NCBI RefSeq assembly: GCF_002443255.2
Contig: NW_019211454.1
Span: 17,203,037 to 17,267,036, forward strand
DNA from: Varroa destructor
Taxonomy: Eukaryota; Arthropoda; Arachnida; Mesostigmata; Varroidae
Length of the DNA: 64,000 nucleotides
Direction: 5' to 3'
Part shown: piece by piece, positions 1-12,967 of the stretch
How positions within the stretch are numbered: the stretch's first letter is position 1
Layout: every line of letters starts with the position of its first letter
Notes under the pieces: generated by a model
What the model was told of the DNA's origin: nothing
Databases searched by the model: none
The model's input: the letters and a program-made list of their open reading frames with translations, nothing else
Made by a program: the position numbers and the translations under genes

Positions 1-3000
1 GGTATCGACGGGTCCCTTCGCTGAGGAACGTCCTGGGAACAAGACTTTCGAATTCGATATGAAATGCAAAAACTCGAGAAAAAGATGAGGAAATGGAAAG
101 CAAAAAAATATATACTCGACGTGATTTGATCACTCCTTAAAAGAGCTACAATCAGGCCAAAAAGGGTTTGAGATGGAGAGGGGTTGATAACAAGGGAAAA
201 CAATTTTATAGCCAATATAAGACGTAACGAAGTGGCTTCGATGAGCTGGTATAAGCTTATTAGGACACAGTTTAGTTTATAAATCGATCTGACACGGCAG
301 CGCAACTTAGCAAATTATCTAGATCTAGAAATTATCTAGATAGTCGTCGAAGTTATCCTTGTCTAATAATTTAACGTAATACAATGTTGTGATATAGTAG
401 GCATATGTTTTATAAGCTAGCACAGTTATTTGACGTTAGTTCACTGAGACTGGGGTGTTAAAGAAGTATCGAGTATTCTAAATAGCGCCATCTCGAACCA
501 GTTCCGAAATAACCCCTTAATCAAAATTAAGCCACTTAACACTTACTTAGACAAGTAATCGTCAAGTCGATTATGAATACCCAAACAAATAAAACGCTTA
601 TTATAAAAGCTTTTGAAGGCAGTTCCTATACGTACTCTAAATTAATTAAAAAGAATACTCCTCGTACAACCGCTGTTAGTTCTCTCCGCTTTTTTGAATT
701 TTCTAGATACACAGTTATGTACTAATATCGAAATATGATAGGTTTTCATCTTGGAACATGGCTGTTTAACCACAGTAACATACAGAACATTTCTATCAAT
801 ACCATTTTTGTATCTACTCATCTCGAGAACGCTAGGCTATTTAGGGTCTAACATGAACGGGACGAATCGTAGGTCAGCATAAGGTAGAGTAGCCTTTATT
901 CCCCATCTGTAGTAATGCCCAGAAATTTAAGTACCGGACATAAAATGCAACAAAAATACTCTTATTCGTTCGCGATACTGTTTTCGACGACGCTCATCGC
1001 CAGCCTGAAACACTGATTTGTGTCGTCAGGAGTGGTACGGTATACCGCTCTGCCCAGGGGATCAGTCTTGCACCTACAACTGTTATGATATACAGCAGTT
1101 CACTAGGGGTATTATGGAGCTGAAAAAGGTGTCGGGTCAACAAAGATTCCAAGAAAACTCCCCGGACTCTTCATGCTAAACGGTCTAGTGGTGGTGGTGC
1201 ATCCATGTGTCCCTGAGCACGCTCATAAGACATACACATTGGACCGTGCCTATTTCGATATTATGATTTCGTTTTTTAAAACCTATTTACAACCTAGCTA
1301 ACTACAAGATAATGATTTAATTACATATATGTACAATAACTTTCAAATACTAAATCAAGTTATTCTCAATGTCAGATATGTTTGTTTCGTGGATAACCCA
1401 GAAAATCCCAGATTGTCCAGTGTGATTCACGACCCTGACGATCCTACTCTGACGCCATCCGCAGACAAGCAGTACACACTACAACGCTTTGGTATATAGC
1501 AAAGAGAACGTATTCTGGCAGAAGTAGAGTTGTGAGAAAGAGCACTCTAGAGGAAATGGCGGCGACTGAACTTGGAAACGCGCAGCGGACCCAGCGGGAT
1601 CCGTGTGGCTGTGTAGAGTGTGTGTGAGTTCGTCTCTGTGTGTGCGTGGATTTCTGTGTCTGGGTATCACCAGCAGGCGTTGGGCGGGATCGCCGCCCTC
1701 TGCCATGGAGCAGGACCGCAAAACGTAGCTGTTTTGGCGCTGGCGCTGCACGGTTGTGTGTGGCTGCTGTGTCATTGGTAGGTTCCGGTAGCCGGTGTCA
1801 TGGTAGGTTAGACAATAGACCGACCATTGTCGGGGCCTCTTGGAGCCTTTCGCGGATATGCTGGCATGACGGGAGCGACTATCCAATCAAGAAGATGGCA
1901 ACCTCATTCAAGCCAGGAAAAAAGGCTTGAAAATGCTTGAAATTGCAAATAAAAATAACGTTCATTAGGATGATAGGACCAAATGATAGCAGGGCAACGA
2001 CGGGAAAAAACGGATTGAAGTGCCTCTGCTGTAAACGGAATAGACAGAAAACACGACACGAAATACTTTAACGGCAACGAATGTAGCGTGACTATGAATA
2101 TGACAATTTCTTGGGCACGCCACAGAACATGTTGAATACTTGCTATGCGCGTTTTCTGCGCACTTCCCTGTTAAACAGTCGAGCATTGATTGGAAATCGC
2201 GATGGCTCCCAATGCGTTCTGACTTGCTAGCAAGAAGGCAGTAATCGCCCACATTAAAGAGAAATCCGGCTATTAGGCTGTTATATAGATCCTCTAGTCA
2301 TATAATTGCGGCAGTGTAGGTGCAGTGGGTAGTGGTACTGTTTATTTATGGAGGTGTCCATGCATCTTTCAATATACTTCATCACAAATAGTAATGTTTT
2401 TAAGTTTGCGAAACCAGTTTAATGGCGAGTTAATTTAAAAAAATAAACGCCAAAAATGCAAGTGAGAAGAAAAAAATGGATCGTTTATAGTAATCAATTG
2501 ATGTGTGATCAATCGTTGTCAGCCCCCTTCGAACGCAGGTGTGTAATTTCTAGACGAAATAGTCCATATTGTTTCAAATGCGCATGAACAGAACGAAGTT
2601 GGTGTTGAGTCTTTATTCTAGCTAAGTGTCCCATTTTCAGTGAATCGTCAGTCACTGAACTAATAGTGCGATAGTATGCCACACTTTATCATAATTGTTA
2701 TAGCATTAATGCGTTATATAATTAGATGTGATACACACATGAAACGGAGTTGGTTTAGAATCGGCTTAAACCCCACTATGAAATAAGTAAAGGATGTGGG
2801 AAAGGTGGCACATTTAAGACTCAAACATGAAACACAAAGCGATTAGGGAAAGGAAAATTAACAGCTGGAAACAAAGGAATCATAAAGTAAACATACATAG
2901 ATTGGTGATCAAGCGAGAAACTATGAAGCACAGATAGGAAGAGATACCGGTAAGAAACAGAAGAACGGTAATGTCGTCACGGACTTGAAAATACGGCTGC

Positions 3001-3070
3001 TACCTTAAGTTTTACGAGTAGCTTTAGCCCGGCAGCGCTAGGAGGGCTCCAACGGGCTTCTGTCTTTCAG
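1..3070. other. AT-rich stretch without a supported gene
   Basis: Plain, AT-rich, intron-like or intergenic sequence. Open frames near 1.5-2.25 kb (135, 96 and 95 codons) lack splice signals or recognisable motifs. At 3071 a reasonable acceptor (TCTGTCTTTCAG) opens a 28-codon frame ending in TGA at 3157, but no partner exon could be assigned. Confidence 0.5.
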
Positions 3071-3246
3071 TACTACAACCAGCGTAACCAACACGGAGCA
3101 AGCACAGATACTGGCTGTACCATCCAGCTCATACTTGCAGCATTTTATACCCCATGAATATGGGCTCGCATAGAGTCAGCTAGGTTCTGTGTAGAGACTT
3201 TGCACAGAACTCTTTTCCTTTCTCTATCTCTTGCTCTATTTCTCAG

Positions 3247-3330
3247 CCAGGCATTCACACGCCCGCCAACGGGATTGGCACAGGTCCAGACGCATACGGC
3301 CAGCTGGCCCAACAAACGTTAAGAACCTGA
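3247..3330 (+). CDS. Candidate terminal exon, unknown protein
   Basis: A very strong 3' splice site precedes this segment: about 35 bases that are almost all pyrimidine, ending TTTCTCAG. Reading from the first base gives 27 codons and then TGA. The peptide begins PGIHTPANGIG and ends QLAQQTLRT, rich in Gly, Pro, Thr and Gln as in a flexible C-terminal tail. An alternative frame (two leading bases) stays open to a GTACGC donor after 3361, so this could instead be an internal exon in another frame. No AATAAA follows within the next kilobase. No family is recognised and no upstream exon was assigned with confidence. Confidence 0.3.
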   Translation, partial: PGIHTPANGIGTGPDAYGQLAQQTLRT

Positions 3331-5163
3331 CAAGCCGACAGCTAAAGCACCCCATTGGCAGGTACGCGTCAACTAGCCGTCCGTTGATGCACATTCGACA
3401 GCCTGCAACGGTAGTGCTGGCTCAGAATGGAGCGAGTTTCTCTCATACGCACGAAAGAGAGAAGGCTTGCCATTTAGATGCACCTCGTTTTCTGGAGCTA
3501 GAGGCACACACGCAGGCAATCAAGCAACCTGGCTTTGCCTAATTCGTTGCTTGCCTAGAAGGTGTGCAGCAAGTGGAGTACGAGCCAGCATGCGTGGGGC
3601 TCCGCAGGGCCACTGAGGGTCTGCTCTGCAGCAGCAGTTCCGTACGCTGGACGGCAATGGGCACAGGCAGTCTGGCTAGGCGAGGCCACACACAGTACAG
3701 AGGATACCCCTTCCCTGTTCAGCAGTGGTCTCCGCTGGCCCTGTACAGTCCTTTGCCACCGCTGCCTTCGCCGCTGCTGCTGTTACCCCGCGGAATAGTG
3801 GTAGATGGGTCAAAAGGAACGAGCTGGGACAGTCGCGGGAGTGGGGGCATCTGTAGGACCCTTGGTGGGGCTGAGTGGAAAAGGAGGACAGCGTAACCGA
3901 GGACGAACTTGGGCGAGGGGAGAAACAGGCCCATGGCGACGTGAGGAAGAGAGCCGTCGCGCATCAAGGGGCACGGGAAAGGCGGAGATGTGGGCGCCAA
4001 ACGGAAGGGGAAACAGCTCATATCGGGAAAAAAACAGGGACAGGGGCGGAGGGCTGGATGCCTGCGCTCGAAGACGGAGGTGAAGCGATGCTGTATGTTG
4101 TAAGCAATGGGGGTAGTGGCTGGCAGCAGTGGCGACTGTGTGAGTGAGTGCAGCCCGGTCGGTGGGTCTTTCTCTCCCCCATTTCTCTGTCTATGTGTCT
4201 CCCTATGAGTGTGAGCGAATGGATGTGTTTGGGGGCACAGGAAAGCTGGGTGGAGATGGCTTGGCTAGATGCGAGAAGGGGACCTTGCAAGCGCCCGACC
4301 CCGGACGTAACAGAACGTCCGGGGGGAAGCAGCAGCTATGAGCTCCAAGGGGAAGCAGCGCTAGGGGCAGGAACTAGGGAACAAGTTGCCCACATTCAGC
4401 AGAATCTCCTACAGAATTCTCTTTGTTGGCCTCGCCCGCCAGCCCGCTCCCCCAGGGTACGTTCGTCTCTTCGTCTTTCATTCTTCGAGATCCAGAGAAC
4501 GACGGTTCGTCGGAAAGAGGGTAACCCCCGCGGGGAGGAAGGAAGGAAAAAGGGACCGGGCTAGGCTGGGCTACTCCGAAGAGGGTACGGAGGAAAGGGA
4601 CCGGTCAAGGGAGGAGCGGTGTGGCGGCACGAAGAAAACGGCAGGCAACGATAGAGAGGAAGAGAAAATAGGGGAGAAGGAGCACGAATAGAAGAAAGCG
4701 CCAGCGCGTGAGCGACTGTAAGATAGAGAGGAAGAAAGTGAGCTGGGGAAAAAGAGCGCCCCCCGGCGGAAAGCTGCAGCCCGACAGCCAGCCTGAGACG
4801 GTAGTGGCAGTAGCGGTAGATTCGGTGGCCGTGGCGCCGACAACGACGAAGAGAAGGAAGACGACGAGGACGACGAAGAAAACGAAGAAGATCGGCAATA
4901 GCAGCAGGAAGGAAAACGCCACAGAAAGCGGAGTGCAGGGTAGGGGGAAAGAGCAGGGAACCGGACGACGGCTCAGGACGGCTGGAGAAGGCTCGACGCT
5001 TGGTTGAGTTAGATTCTCTTTTCGTTGGGCAGCAGGGAATGACGGCAAGGAGGGTAACAGGCAAACGTGGGAGATGTTAGAGGGGTGGAGGCTTCGTTCT
5101 TCCGTTGGTTGGTTGGTTCGCCAGCCTTCGGGCATCCAGGGCAGGCTCGGATTCTGTTCGTAA

Positions 5164-5184
5164 TAGTAGTAGTAGCAGCAGCAG
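5164..5184. repeat. (TAG)4(CAG)3 triplet tract
   Basis: Read directly: four TAG units followed by three CAG units. Confidence 0.9.
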
Positions 5185-5556
5185 CAACGATGGTAGCTGC
5201 TGTGGGGAGGGGCACTTCGTAGTGTACCAGGGGGAAGAAAAAGAAGAGGACGACAACGACGAAGTGCCAGCAGCAGTAAAGCGATGAAGCGGTGGCGGCG
5301 GTCATGGCGGTTCCTCGCATGGGAGCGAGAAAGGGCTGGAGCGACTGGAGCCTGATGGAGAAACGGCGCAGGCAGCACAAGCTGGAGGCAGAAACAGCAG
5401 CAGCAGTGCATCCCGTTGACGGTGCAACCTAAACCTCCACCAAAGGCTGTGAACGGGAAGAGCGGCAGCGGCCAGTGATGGTGAGCGGAAAACGACGATG
5501 GAGAAAACGAACAGAAAAGCATAGAAAACGACGAAGCAAACACGAGTGAAAACGAA

Positions 5557-5586
5557 CAACAACAACAACAGCAGCAGCAGCAGCAA
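5557..5586. repeat. (CAA)4(CAG)5CAA triplet tract
   Basis: Read directly. A compound CAA/CAG microsatellite inside the purine-rich block. Confidence 0.9.
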
Positions 5587-6900
5587 CCAACCGCAATGGA
5601 GAGATACAACACAGCGCACGGCGAGAGAGCAGGATAATGGAGATACGGACGGACGATAAACGAACAAACGCAACCGGAACGTACGGCAAAGAAAGGGGGA
5701 ACCCTTACGACGGCAACTGTAGTGGATAGCTGGCCATTGGTGCCGGCCGCTTGGCTGACACGGCCCGCTCAGCCAAAGCAGCAAGGGTGGCGGTCGCAAA
5801 CAGACAGACGGCGACCAAGATCGACGCCGAAGAAGAAGACGACAGTGTCAACGACAAAGAACAGCAGTACAAAAAGAGAAAAAACCAGCTTATACTTGCA
5901 TCTTCTATTTGAACTTTGCCAAGTTCATTTGCCAAGGCAGGGCAGGGCTCCCACTGAAGCCTGCGGACTGTGGCTTTCCTTGGGTGCTTGTCTGTGTCCG
6001 TACATGGCAGAGTGGAGCTGTGTGTGTACGTATCTGTGTGGCTGAAAGCTGGCTACCTAAGGAACGACGAGCAAGTGACCCAGTCAAGGAGACAGGGCCA
6101 AATGGCTGAGTAGCACGGCACAGTAGAGAAGCAACGAGCCCACGTGTGTGCAAGCGTGCGTAGGCAGTGGTGGGGGCGACAACGGCGAAGACGGCTATGA
6201 CGCTGGCCATGTGCGTGACCAAATGTGAGTGTCGATGTCCATGGCTTCCTGTCTGTCCGTGGACCGACTCAGGCAAATAGCAGCTTTAACTCTGCTTGGC
6301 TCTAGCCAACTCCACCTCGCTCTTCGAGGCGAGGCGGGTCATACAAGGATGAGTCAGCCGGAGCGCCAAGAAAGAGCCGGCATTGTTCGAACGGCGCCAG
6401 CAGCAGCAGCAGCTCTGGATGAGCCTCGTATGCTTCATTCAGCTACTCACTTGCTCAGTGGCGACTTCAGCCTTTGCCAATGAATGAAGCATATGAAGGC
6501 GCTGAACGAAAGGGAGAGAAGGAAAGAGAAAAAAGGACAAGATCGAGGAAAAGAGGAAGAACGAACGAGGAAGGGAAACCATACGAGCCAACGGAAGGGG
6601 ACGGCTACAGAAGGAAACACAACGCGGAAGAAAAGCTAGCGAAGAGTAACAAAAAACCAGGCCGTGTACAGTAGCGGTACCGTTGTCGCTGCTGCTGCTG
6701 TTTCAGACTTGCAGCTCTAATGATGGTGAAAACTGCCTTTCAACGGACGAGCACTCGAAAGATTAAGAGAAGCAGACCTACAGCTGCCGCCATCACAATC
6801 AGGGAAGTTGTGTCTAGACAAAAGGCTACCAAGAAGTGGACATGACAAGCGGGGTGACGGGCGACGAGCCAAGAGCCAAAGCCTTAGGCTGCGGTAGGTG

Positions 6901-7913
6901 GGAGCATCCAACACGATCTGTCCTAGCAACAGTAGCAAGGGCCCTACTAGTTGTTGTAGTAGCGGCTAATAGTGGTAACAGCGGGCCCGCATCCTGTACC
7001 TGTATTTCCATATTGTTTATCAGCATAAACAAGCGAAAGGTGTCGTCATTAGCGGTGAACATCATACCAGCGATGTTATCATGAAAAAAAAAGGTTCTCG
7101 ACGTGTCCGACCACGAATCTACCAGAAACACGTTAAGTTGCATATTTTAGAAAGACAATTATCGCCGCAATATATAGGGAGCTGGAAAATTTGGGGCGCG
7201 AGTGTCAATTATTCGCCGTCTTACGTAAAGATGCCTGCCTGTGGTTCCGGTTTACTTGAAATCTGCAGAGTTACTGCAGATATCTCTCAAGACCTGTTTT
7301 TTCATGCGCAGAGGCTTGCAGTGTGCGCTTGTCCATTTTTTATTGTTCCACTGCCGATGGAAGTTGTGCATGGATAGAAGCAGATGCTTGTTGGTCGGCA
7401 GCAAGAGAGAGTATTAACCGAGTAACATATATTTACATATAAACAGCTGTATAGGAGCACCAACATACGCGCGTGTCTAGAGACATAGCATACACATAGT
7501 TTACTGTAGATAGCAAGATCTAAACGGAAAACAATACGGAACATTCAGCAAAACTCATCAACACGCAAGTTCATCTTCCCTCATTTTTTATATTTTCATC
7601 CTGCTTCCTACCATACGATGTTACTGTGGTACCGTGGAACTTAGCGGCCAATTCATAGATCTTTAGACAAGATCAATGGATATTCTGCCAGTACCTGATC
7701 CCTTTTTGAAGATAAACAGAAATTAACATGACACGCGGCACCTCGACAAAGGCAAAGCTTAACGCCTATGTTGTTTACGGTAGTGGCAATAACCGTAGGA
7801 AAGGTGTAGCCATCGTGGTCTGCCAACGAAAAGATATGCATTAGCGATGCCGGTATGAAAAGGTCACTTGCCTCTCTGTTCGACTGGCAGCGAATGTAAG
7901 AAAAGCGGCATAA
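6901..7913. other. Mixed-composition stretch, no supported gene
   Basis: A 98-codon plus-strand frame (7081-7377) and an open segment after an acceptor-like TTACTGCAG near 7280 were seen. Neither has a partner splice site or a convincing peptide. Confidence 0.45.
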
Positions 7914-8033
7914 ATGCCAAAGAGAGAAAGAATGGACGAATTGACAGCAGCTCGTATGTCGGATTTAGTAGAAGAGGCAAAGGAAGCTGAGCATCGCCTC
8001 CAACAAAAGCTACTAAAGCACAAAGTCAACTAG
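7914..8033 (+). CDS. Candidate small ORF or last exon, coiled-coil-like
   Basis: ATG at 7914 with a TAA directly upstream in frame, a second ATG at 7932, and TAG at 8031-8033, giving 39 or 33 residues. The peptide is very charged and amphipathic (core MDELTAARMSDLVEEAKEAE, ending LLKHKVN), as in a coiled coil, and about two thirds of codons start with a purine. An acceptor lies upstream (CTCTCTGTTCGACTGGCAG, ending at 7890). However, that splice site with one leading base opens a different frame starting ECKKSG. The segment is therefore either a small complete ORF, a last exon, or chance. Confidence 0.28.
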   Translation: MPKRERMDELTAARMSDLVEEAKEAEHRLQQKLLKHKVN

Positions 8034-8404
8034 AAGCAGCATGTTATTTACAAGTAGCATCGAGTGCACCACTATTTAGTCTATTTCTCGCTGCATGACT
8101 TTTTTGTGTTTTCGAATTGACCTATCTTTAGAGCGTCGCTGCTAGAAAACCAAACGATATCGGGTTAGGGGCAACCTAAAAAAAATAATGTAGGCCTATA
8201 ATTAACAGAAATAAGTCTAAAAAAACTGAGGAAAAGCTGACCATTAAGGGACGATGCGGAGAAACAAAAAGCTAAAGTAGTACAAAACATTGAAGCCGCG
8301 CGGTAAACGCAGCGTAAAGGGAAATCTTCAACAGCCGATATTGACTATCAACGTCGTGGACTAGGTTCGACCAAATGTAATGTCAATGCGCCCTTAACAA
8401 TTCT

Positions 8405-8566
8405 CTACAAGCTTCTTCTTTTATCTTCGAAGCACACGCGACGAAGGTTCGCTGCACTACACAATGAGGCAATGCAACAACGCACCGATTTCGGCGTTCT
8501 CCTACTATCACTGATTGCAACAGAAGCCTCAACGTGACTTGCTTCTTCCTCAACAGGCCACTCTTT
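8405..8566 (-). CDS. Candidate terminal exon, unknown protein
   Basis: On the minus strand an AG after CACTCAGTAC opens a 53-codon frame starting KEWPVEEEASHV and ending FEDKRRSL before TAG. About 65% of codons start with a purine. The pyrimidine tract before the AG is weak, no AATAAA follows nearby, and the plus strand also has a stop-free frame here without a start codon. No family is recognised. Confidence 0.2.
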   Translation of the reverse strand, partial: KEWPVEEEASHVEASVAISDSRRTPKSVRCCIASLCSAANLRRVCFEDKRRSL

Positions 8567-8860
8567 CTGTACTGAGTGACTCAGCCGTCTCACGTCCCTA
8601 AGGCTCTGAGTCGCAATGACTGGATAAACGAACAAGTGAGTGAGTCTGAGCGTGTGTGTGACACAAAGAGAGAGAGAATGGCGGGAGTCATCGACCGAGC
8701 TGCGTGGAGTGGGTGGGAGGGAGAGAAAATACCACGAAACCAGTCGCCAAAGTGGAACATGCTATCCCAAAGACAAAAAGAGAGAGACAAAGAAATACGA
8801 TATGTTGACTGCACAAATCCATCGAAAAGGGAAAACCGGAACGTGTATATATGCTTTTGC

Positions 8861-8874
8861 GTGTGTGTGTGTGT
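8861..8874. repeat. (GT)7 microsatellite
   Basis: Seven uninterrupted GT units. Confidence 0.9.
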
Positions 8875-9473
8875 AAGAGAGCGCGAGCGAAGCACTGAAA
8901 GAGTTGGGCACAACAAAAACGAGTATAACGTAAGCAAACGCACGGAAATGAGACTGGTTGCAAAAGAGCTGACGTGAGTGAAATGTTCCGCGCATCATAC
9001 TAGTGTGTGTTCAAGTACTCCTGTGGTACCAGCAGGAGTTACGTGCAGCACGAGGAGCAAGGAAATGCGAGAGCGGGGACTTGAGACTAATGTACGCGCC
9101 ATGGATTGACTACGAGTGGCTGAGAAAGCCACGAAGACGCAACGGCAGGGAAGATAGCGCGAACGAGGACGATAAACAGCAGAGAACTGATATATAAATA
9201 GTGACGATATTAATGGAGGATGAAGAGAGCGAGTTAAGTCATTACGAGGTTTCACCAGCAGTTGGAGGAGCACTAGAGTTAAACGATTGCGAATGGACTA
9301 CTGACGAAATATTGTTTCTTTGGGTTATCTTTTCTAGTGATATGGAATATTTAATAATAAATTGTCGTCGGCACTTACAATAGTCTCCTTTTCTTTGAAC
9401 AGACCCACTGTTTATATTTATTTTTATCCTGGCTTATTTCAGGGTATTCCGCTATTCTGTACCTCGTCACCGT

Positions 9474-9475
<2 letters not shown>

Positions 9476-9510
<35 letters not shown>
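9476..9510. repeat. (AT)n microsatellite, 35 bp
   Basis: Uninterrupted alternating A/T run, self-complementary and able to extrude as a hairpin. Confidence 0.95.
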
Positions 9511-9513
<3 letters not shown>

Positions 9514-10510
9514 GATTACTAGCGTAAATCTCCAGACAAGGCAAATATAATCAAACGAGGATCGATTCATCGTCGAGTGGCAGGTAACTTAGGACACCGT
9601 CATCGTGCCACGTGGCTACGGAGACCAACGCATAATTGGCTATGCCCTGATAAATGGACAGATTTTTGAGCGACCCAGCTAGTTAACGAACGATTCCTGT
9701 CCAGCTGCACGGCTGTAGATTCGCTGAAAAACTTCGCGTACCTACAACAAAACTATTTAACCCAATTTCGTTTTTCGTCACCGTTAGTTTGTTTCACCGC
9801 TCAAACGAGTGGTAGTAACCGATAGACGAAAAAACTGTTTCCCTTTATTCTGGTTGTTGTTGGTCACCGTTCAGGTGGACGTGTATCCATCAGAATGGCG
9901 ACTCACCACCACTCGCTAACTTACTACGGTAGCGTGTTTACGTATGAGTCTGTCTCAACTAGCAGAGATTCAGGCACAGTTCGGTGCAGACGGCCACACT
10001 AGCTCAGCTCTATTGCCGACCGATACACTGATCGGTGTGTCGATAGCAATGACAGCGCCAACAATAACCGAAGCGACAGCACACAGCGATCCGCACACCC
10101 ATCGATACACACAGACGGGCACCGAGCATAGACACCAGAAGTCCATACAGAGCATCGGCATACATACACGTGCACATTCAATACAGGCTGGGGACAACGC
10201 GTGCATGAATCAAGACGAAATAGAAAAATAACGAAATAGGAAAAAGAGAAAAATACAGAAACGAAGATAGATCAGAAGGCTGTTGGCAATAGAATGTTAG
10301 GACACCATCGCTGTTGATTACGGCGATGGGGGCGGCTGAAAGAAAAATCGTGCAGCAACGAGACTAATATATAATAATAATAATAGCGGCAGTGTTCATG
10401 AAACTAGATGTACGTATATTTGTCATGGCAGCTGACGGCAGCCGTGAGGTAAACGGACACCAAGCGAACGGCCTATTGCTCGAGACAGGTATGGACAGCT
10501 TGCCGGTTTT

Positions 10511-10900
10511 TGCTCGTTGCGGCGGACTCGCTCTCCCTCTCTCTCTGTTTTTCTTTTTCTAGGTCTTTCACGCAGACGCACACACTCATACACACGCAGA
10601 CGACACACGCACGCACGCTCTCTCCCTCATATTCTCACCGCACTTTCTCTCTCGCCTCCTCTATTCCGCCGCTATCTCACTTTCTCTCCTTTTGCCTCGC
10701 TGTCGCTCGCTTGACCGTGCTTTTTTTGCGTTCTTCTCCTTTCTCACTACTGAGCAGACGAGTCATGCGTCGGGAGAAAGAATGAGATCACTGCAAGAAA
10801 GGGAGATCCTGAAGTGAACCTAGAAGGGAGAGTGAATACGAAACACAAACAGAGAGGTGGAAAGCAAAAGAAAAGGATGGAGAGGGCGGGTGAGCGGCGG
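10511..10900. other. Pyrimidine tract followed by purine tract
   Basis: From about 10.52 to 10.75 kb the plus strand is mainly C and T, with interspersed CA. From about 10.77 to 10.89 kb it becomes mainly A and G. Open frames in both halves exist because stops are rare in such DNA and are not called as genes. Confidence 0.6.
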
Positions 10901-12210
10901 TGCTGGCGGCGCCGTCGCCGCCGCCGCTGCTGGTGGTAGTGGCGGGCTGCAGAGCTAGCTATCGGATCCACAGCAGCAACAGCAACCGGGCTGCTGCAGG
11001 GTGGCCGGCTGCATGGGCAGACAGCCAAACAGGCAGGGCGAACTGGCAAGAGTGACGATGGTGGAATTGGCATTATCACGGACGGGCAAGCGGCAGCGCC
11101 CATACGGCGAGCCAGTCAGTTACGCTGCGTTGCCGCGCCACACTACCGCAAGCAAGTACGCACCCGCGCACACATACACACGGCCCAACAGCCACACATC
11201 CGCGCTGCGTAAAGCACAATCAGCCTCAATATGTCTGTGTGCATCGCTCGCTCGCTCGCTCACTCATTCACTTATTCATTTACTCGCTCTCAGTCAGCGG
11301 CTCGTGTGCTCGCCCGTCACTCGTCACCATACTCTGTTCAGTGGTTGCTTCTTTGCCTACTCGTTCGGTCGTTCGCTGATTCGTTCACTCCTCCTCGCGT
11401 CGTCATCGTAGTCGACGCTTTTCAGTCGTAGGTTGTTCGTATCGCTGCTGTATGATGCCGGCTCTGCTGCCGCTGCTGCTGCCAGTCGTCGTAGCAGTTA
11501 ACGAACTGCAGCTGAAGCAGTAACTGACGAAGAAAATTGACATACTGGCACACGACTAAACAAAAAACGAAAAGAAATAGTAAAGCAGTGAGCCGATGAG
11601 CCAGCGAATCACATGCAGGGACACGGATAAAGACAAAGGAAGAGACCGTGAGAAGAAAACAAAGAAAACAAGCTAGCTAGGTATCGTGCCGACCGATCCA
11701 CCGACTAACCAGCTAACCGGTCACTCCGTGTAATTCTGTCTGCTCAGCAGCAGCAGCTGCAACTAAGGAAGAGAGTGAGGGGAAACGAAAAAACGAGTGC
11801 GAGAGGGAACGAAAAGAAAGAGAGCGAGGGAACACGAAGGAGAGTGAAAGAAAAGAAGCAGCGAGTAAATGAAGCAGGCCTGCGAGCCAGCAGGAGCACT
11901 ATCGAATGCTCCCGTCACTGCTGCTCTTGCTTCTGTCAGTGGTGTTGATGCTGGTGAGCGTGGATAAGCGTCGGGAGTGAGCTGATGTTGCTGTTGTTGC
12001 CGATCACGACGACGACAACAACGACGAAAATACCGATGAGGACGACGAAGACAACGACGACGAAAGCTATTTGCCAGCCACACCAGCATCGAGCAGTATA
12101 GTGGTGGCGGTGAAATCATAGCGGTGTTGTTGCTATTGCTCGCAGCGTAGCTAGAGTTAAGCTGACCTGAACTGAGTTGAGCTGAACTGATCTGAACTGT
12201 GCCAGTGGGG

Positions 12211-12268
12211 GCAGCGGCAGCAGCGGCGGCGGCGGCGGCGGCGACAGCAGCAGCAGCAGCAGCAGCAG
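12211..12268. repeat. GCA/GCG triplet cluster
   Basis: Imperfect GCA, GCG and CAG units over 58 bases, including about six GGC units and a run of seven CAG units. Confidence 0.9.
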
Positions 12269-12740
12269 ACGTTGGCAAAGCTTAGCTGACAGGAGAAAGA
12301 ACGAAAAAGCCATAGAGAGAAGTGTACAGCGTGACAGCGCCACGGCCAACGCGATGAGCGGCGTTGAGGAAGGACATCTATAACTACAAACATCTATAAC
12401 TACGACTGCTACAGGGAAAAACAGTACGCAGACATCGCTATAACTAGCAGCAGTGGTAGGAGCAGCTCTAGTGGGTGAGGCGGTGGCAGTAACGGCGACA
12501 GCAGCAGTGGACGCAGCTGCCGCCGTCGCGTTTGTCGAGGTGATGGCGGTACCCGATGGCTGGTTGTGCTGACGGTGGCTATAGTGGTTCCAGTGGTCTT
12601 GCCTGGCAACACAGTCGTGGCTGTGCGTGCGGTGCGTCCCTCATCAGTCTATCGCTGTGTACTGCCACGTTGGGTTGTAGTTGTTGTTGTTGCTGTCGTC
12701 GTCGTCGTCTGTGACGCCTGTGCGGGTTGTATGCGTGCGC

Positions 12741-12758
12741 CCGTCCGTCCGTCCGTCC
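12741..12758. repeat. (CCGT)4 tetranucleotide tract
   Basis: Four CCGT units plus CC, read directly. Confidence 0.9.
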
Positions 12759-12924
12759 ACTGTGTTGTTCGTGCTGGCTAGAGAAGCAGCGGCGTAAGAA
12801 ACTCGCGCCTGACGCTCTCGCTAACGACTGCGACGCATCGGCGCCTGTTCTAGCTGAAACGGAATAAGCACCAGCAAGAGTTATCAATCGTAACGTAGCC
12901 TGGTACAAAGATATTTAGACGATC

Positions 12925-12936
12925 GCCGCCGCTGCT

Positions 12937-12967
<31 letters not shown>

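Larger units (their letters stand above)
3331..6900. other. GC-richer, purine-rich low-complexity block
   Basis: No supported gene. From about 4.49 to 4.96 kb and 6.47 to 6.66 kb the plus strand is nearly all A and G. The longest frame in the window (335 codons, minus strand, 4605-5612) lies here but encodes runs of Cys, Leu and Ser from triplet repeats. Stops are rare because the strand lacks the needed bases. It looks like untranslated or intronic low-complexity DNA. Confidence 0.55.
8567..10510. other. Plain stretch with microsatellites, no supported gene
   Basis: A complete 95-codon plus-strand frame at 9944-10231 (starting MSLSQLAEIQAQ) is followed by CA-rich sequence and is probably chance. 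Minus-strand GTAAGT motifs near 9.38 and 9.92 kb have no convincing exon upstream. Confidence 0.45.

Noticed and set aside
4605..5612. 335-codon minus-strand open frame, the longest in the window
   Set aside because: It encodes runs of Cys, Leu and Ser from triplet repeats in a block where the plus strand is purine-rich, so stop codons are rare on the other strand. Overlapping long frames exist in other phases. No domain or splice support.
9944..10231. Complete 95-codon plus-strand frame
   Set aside because: The first part looks protein-like, but it runs into CA-rich repeat sequence, has an ordinary start context and no splice or poly(A) context.
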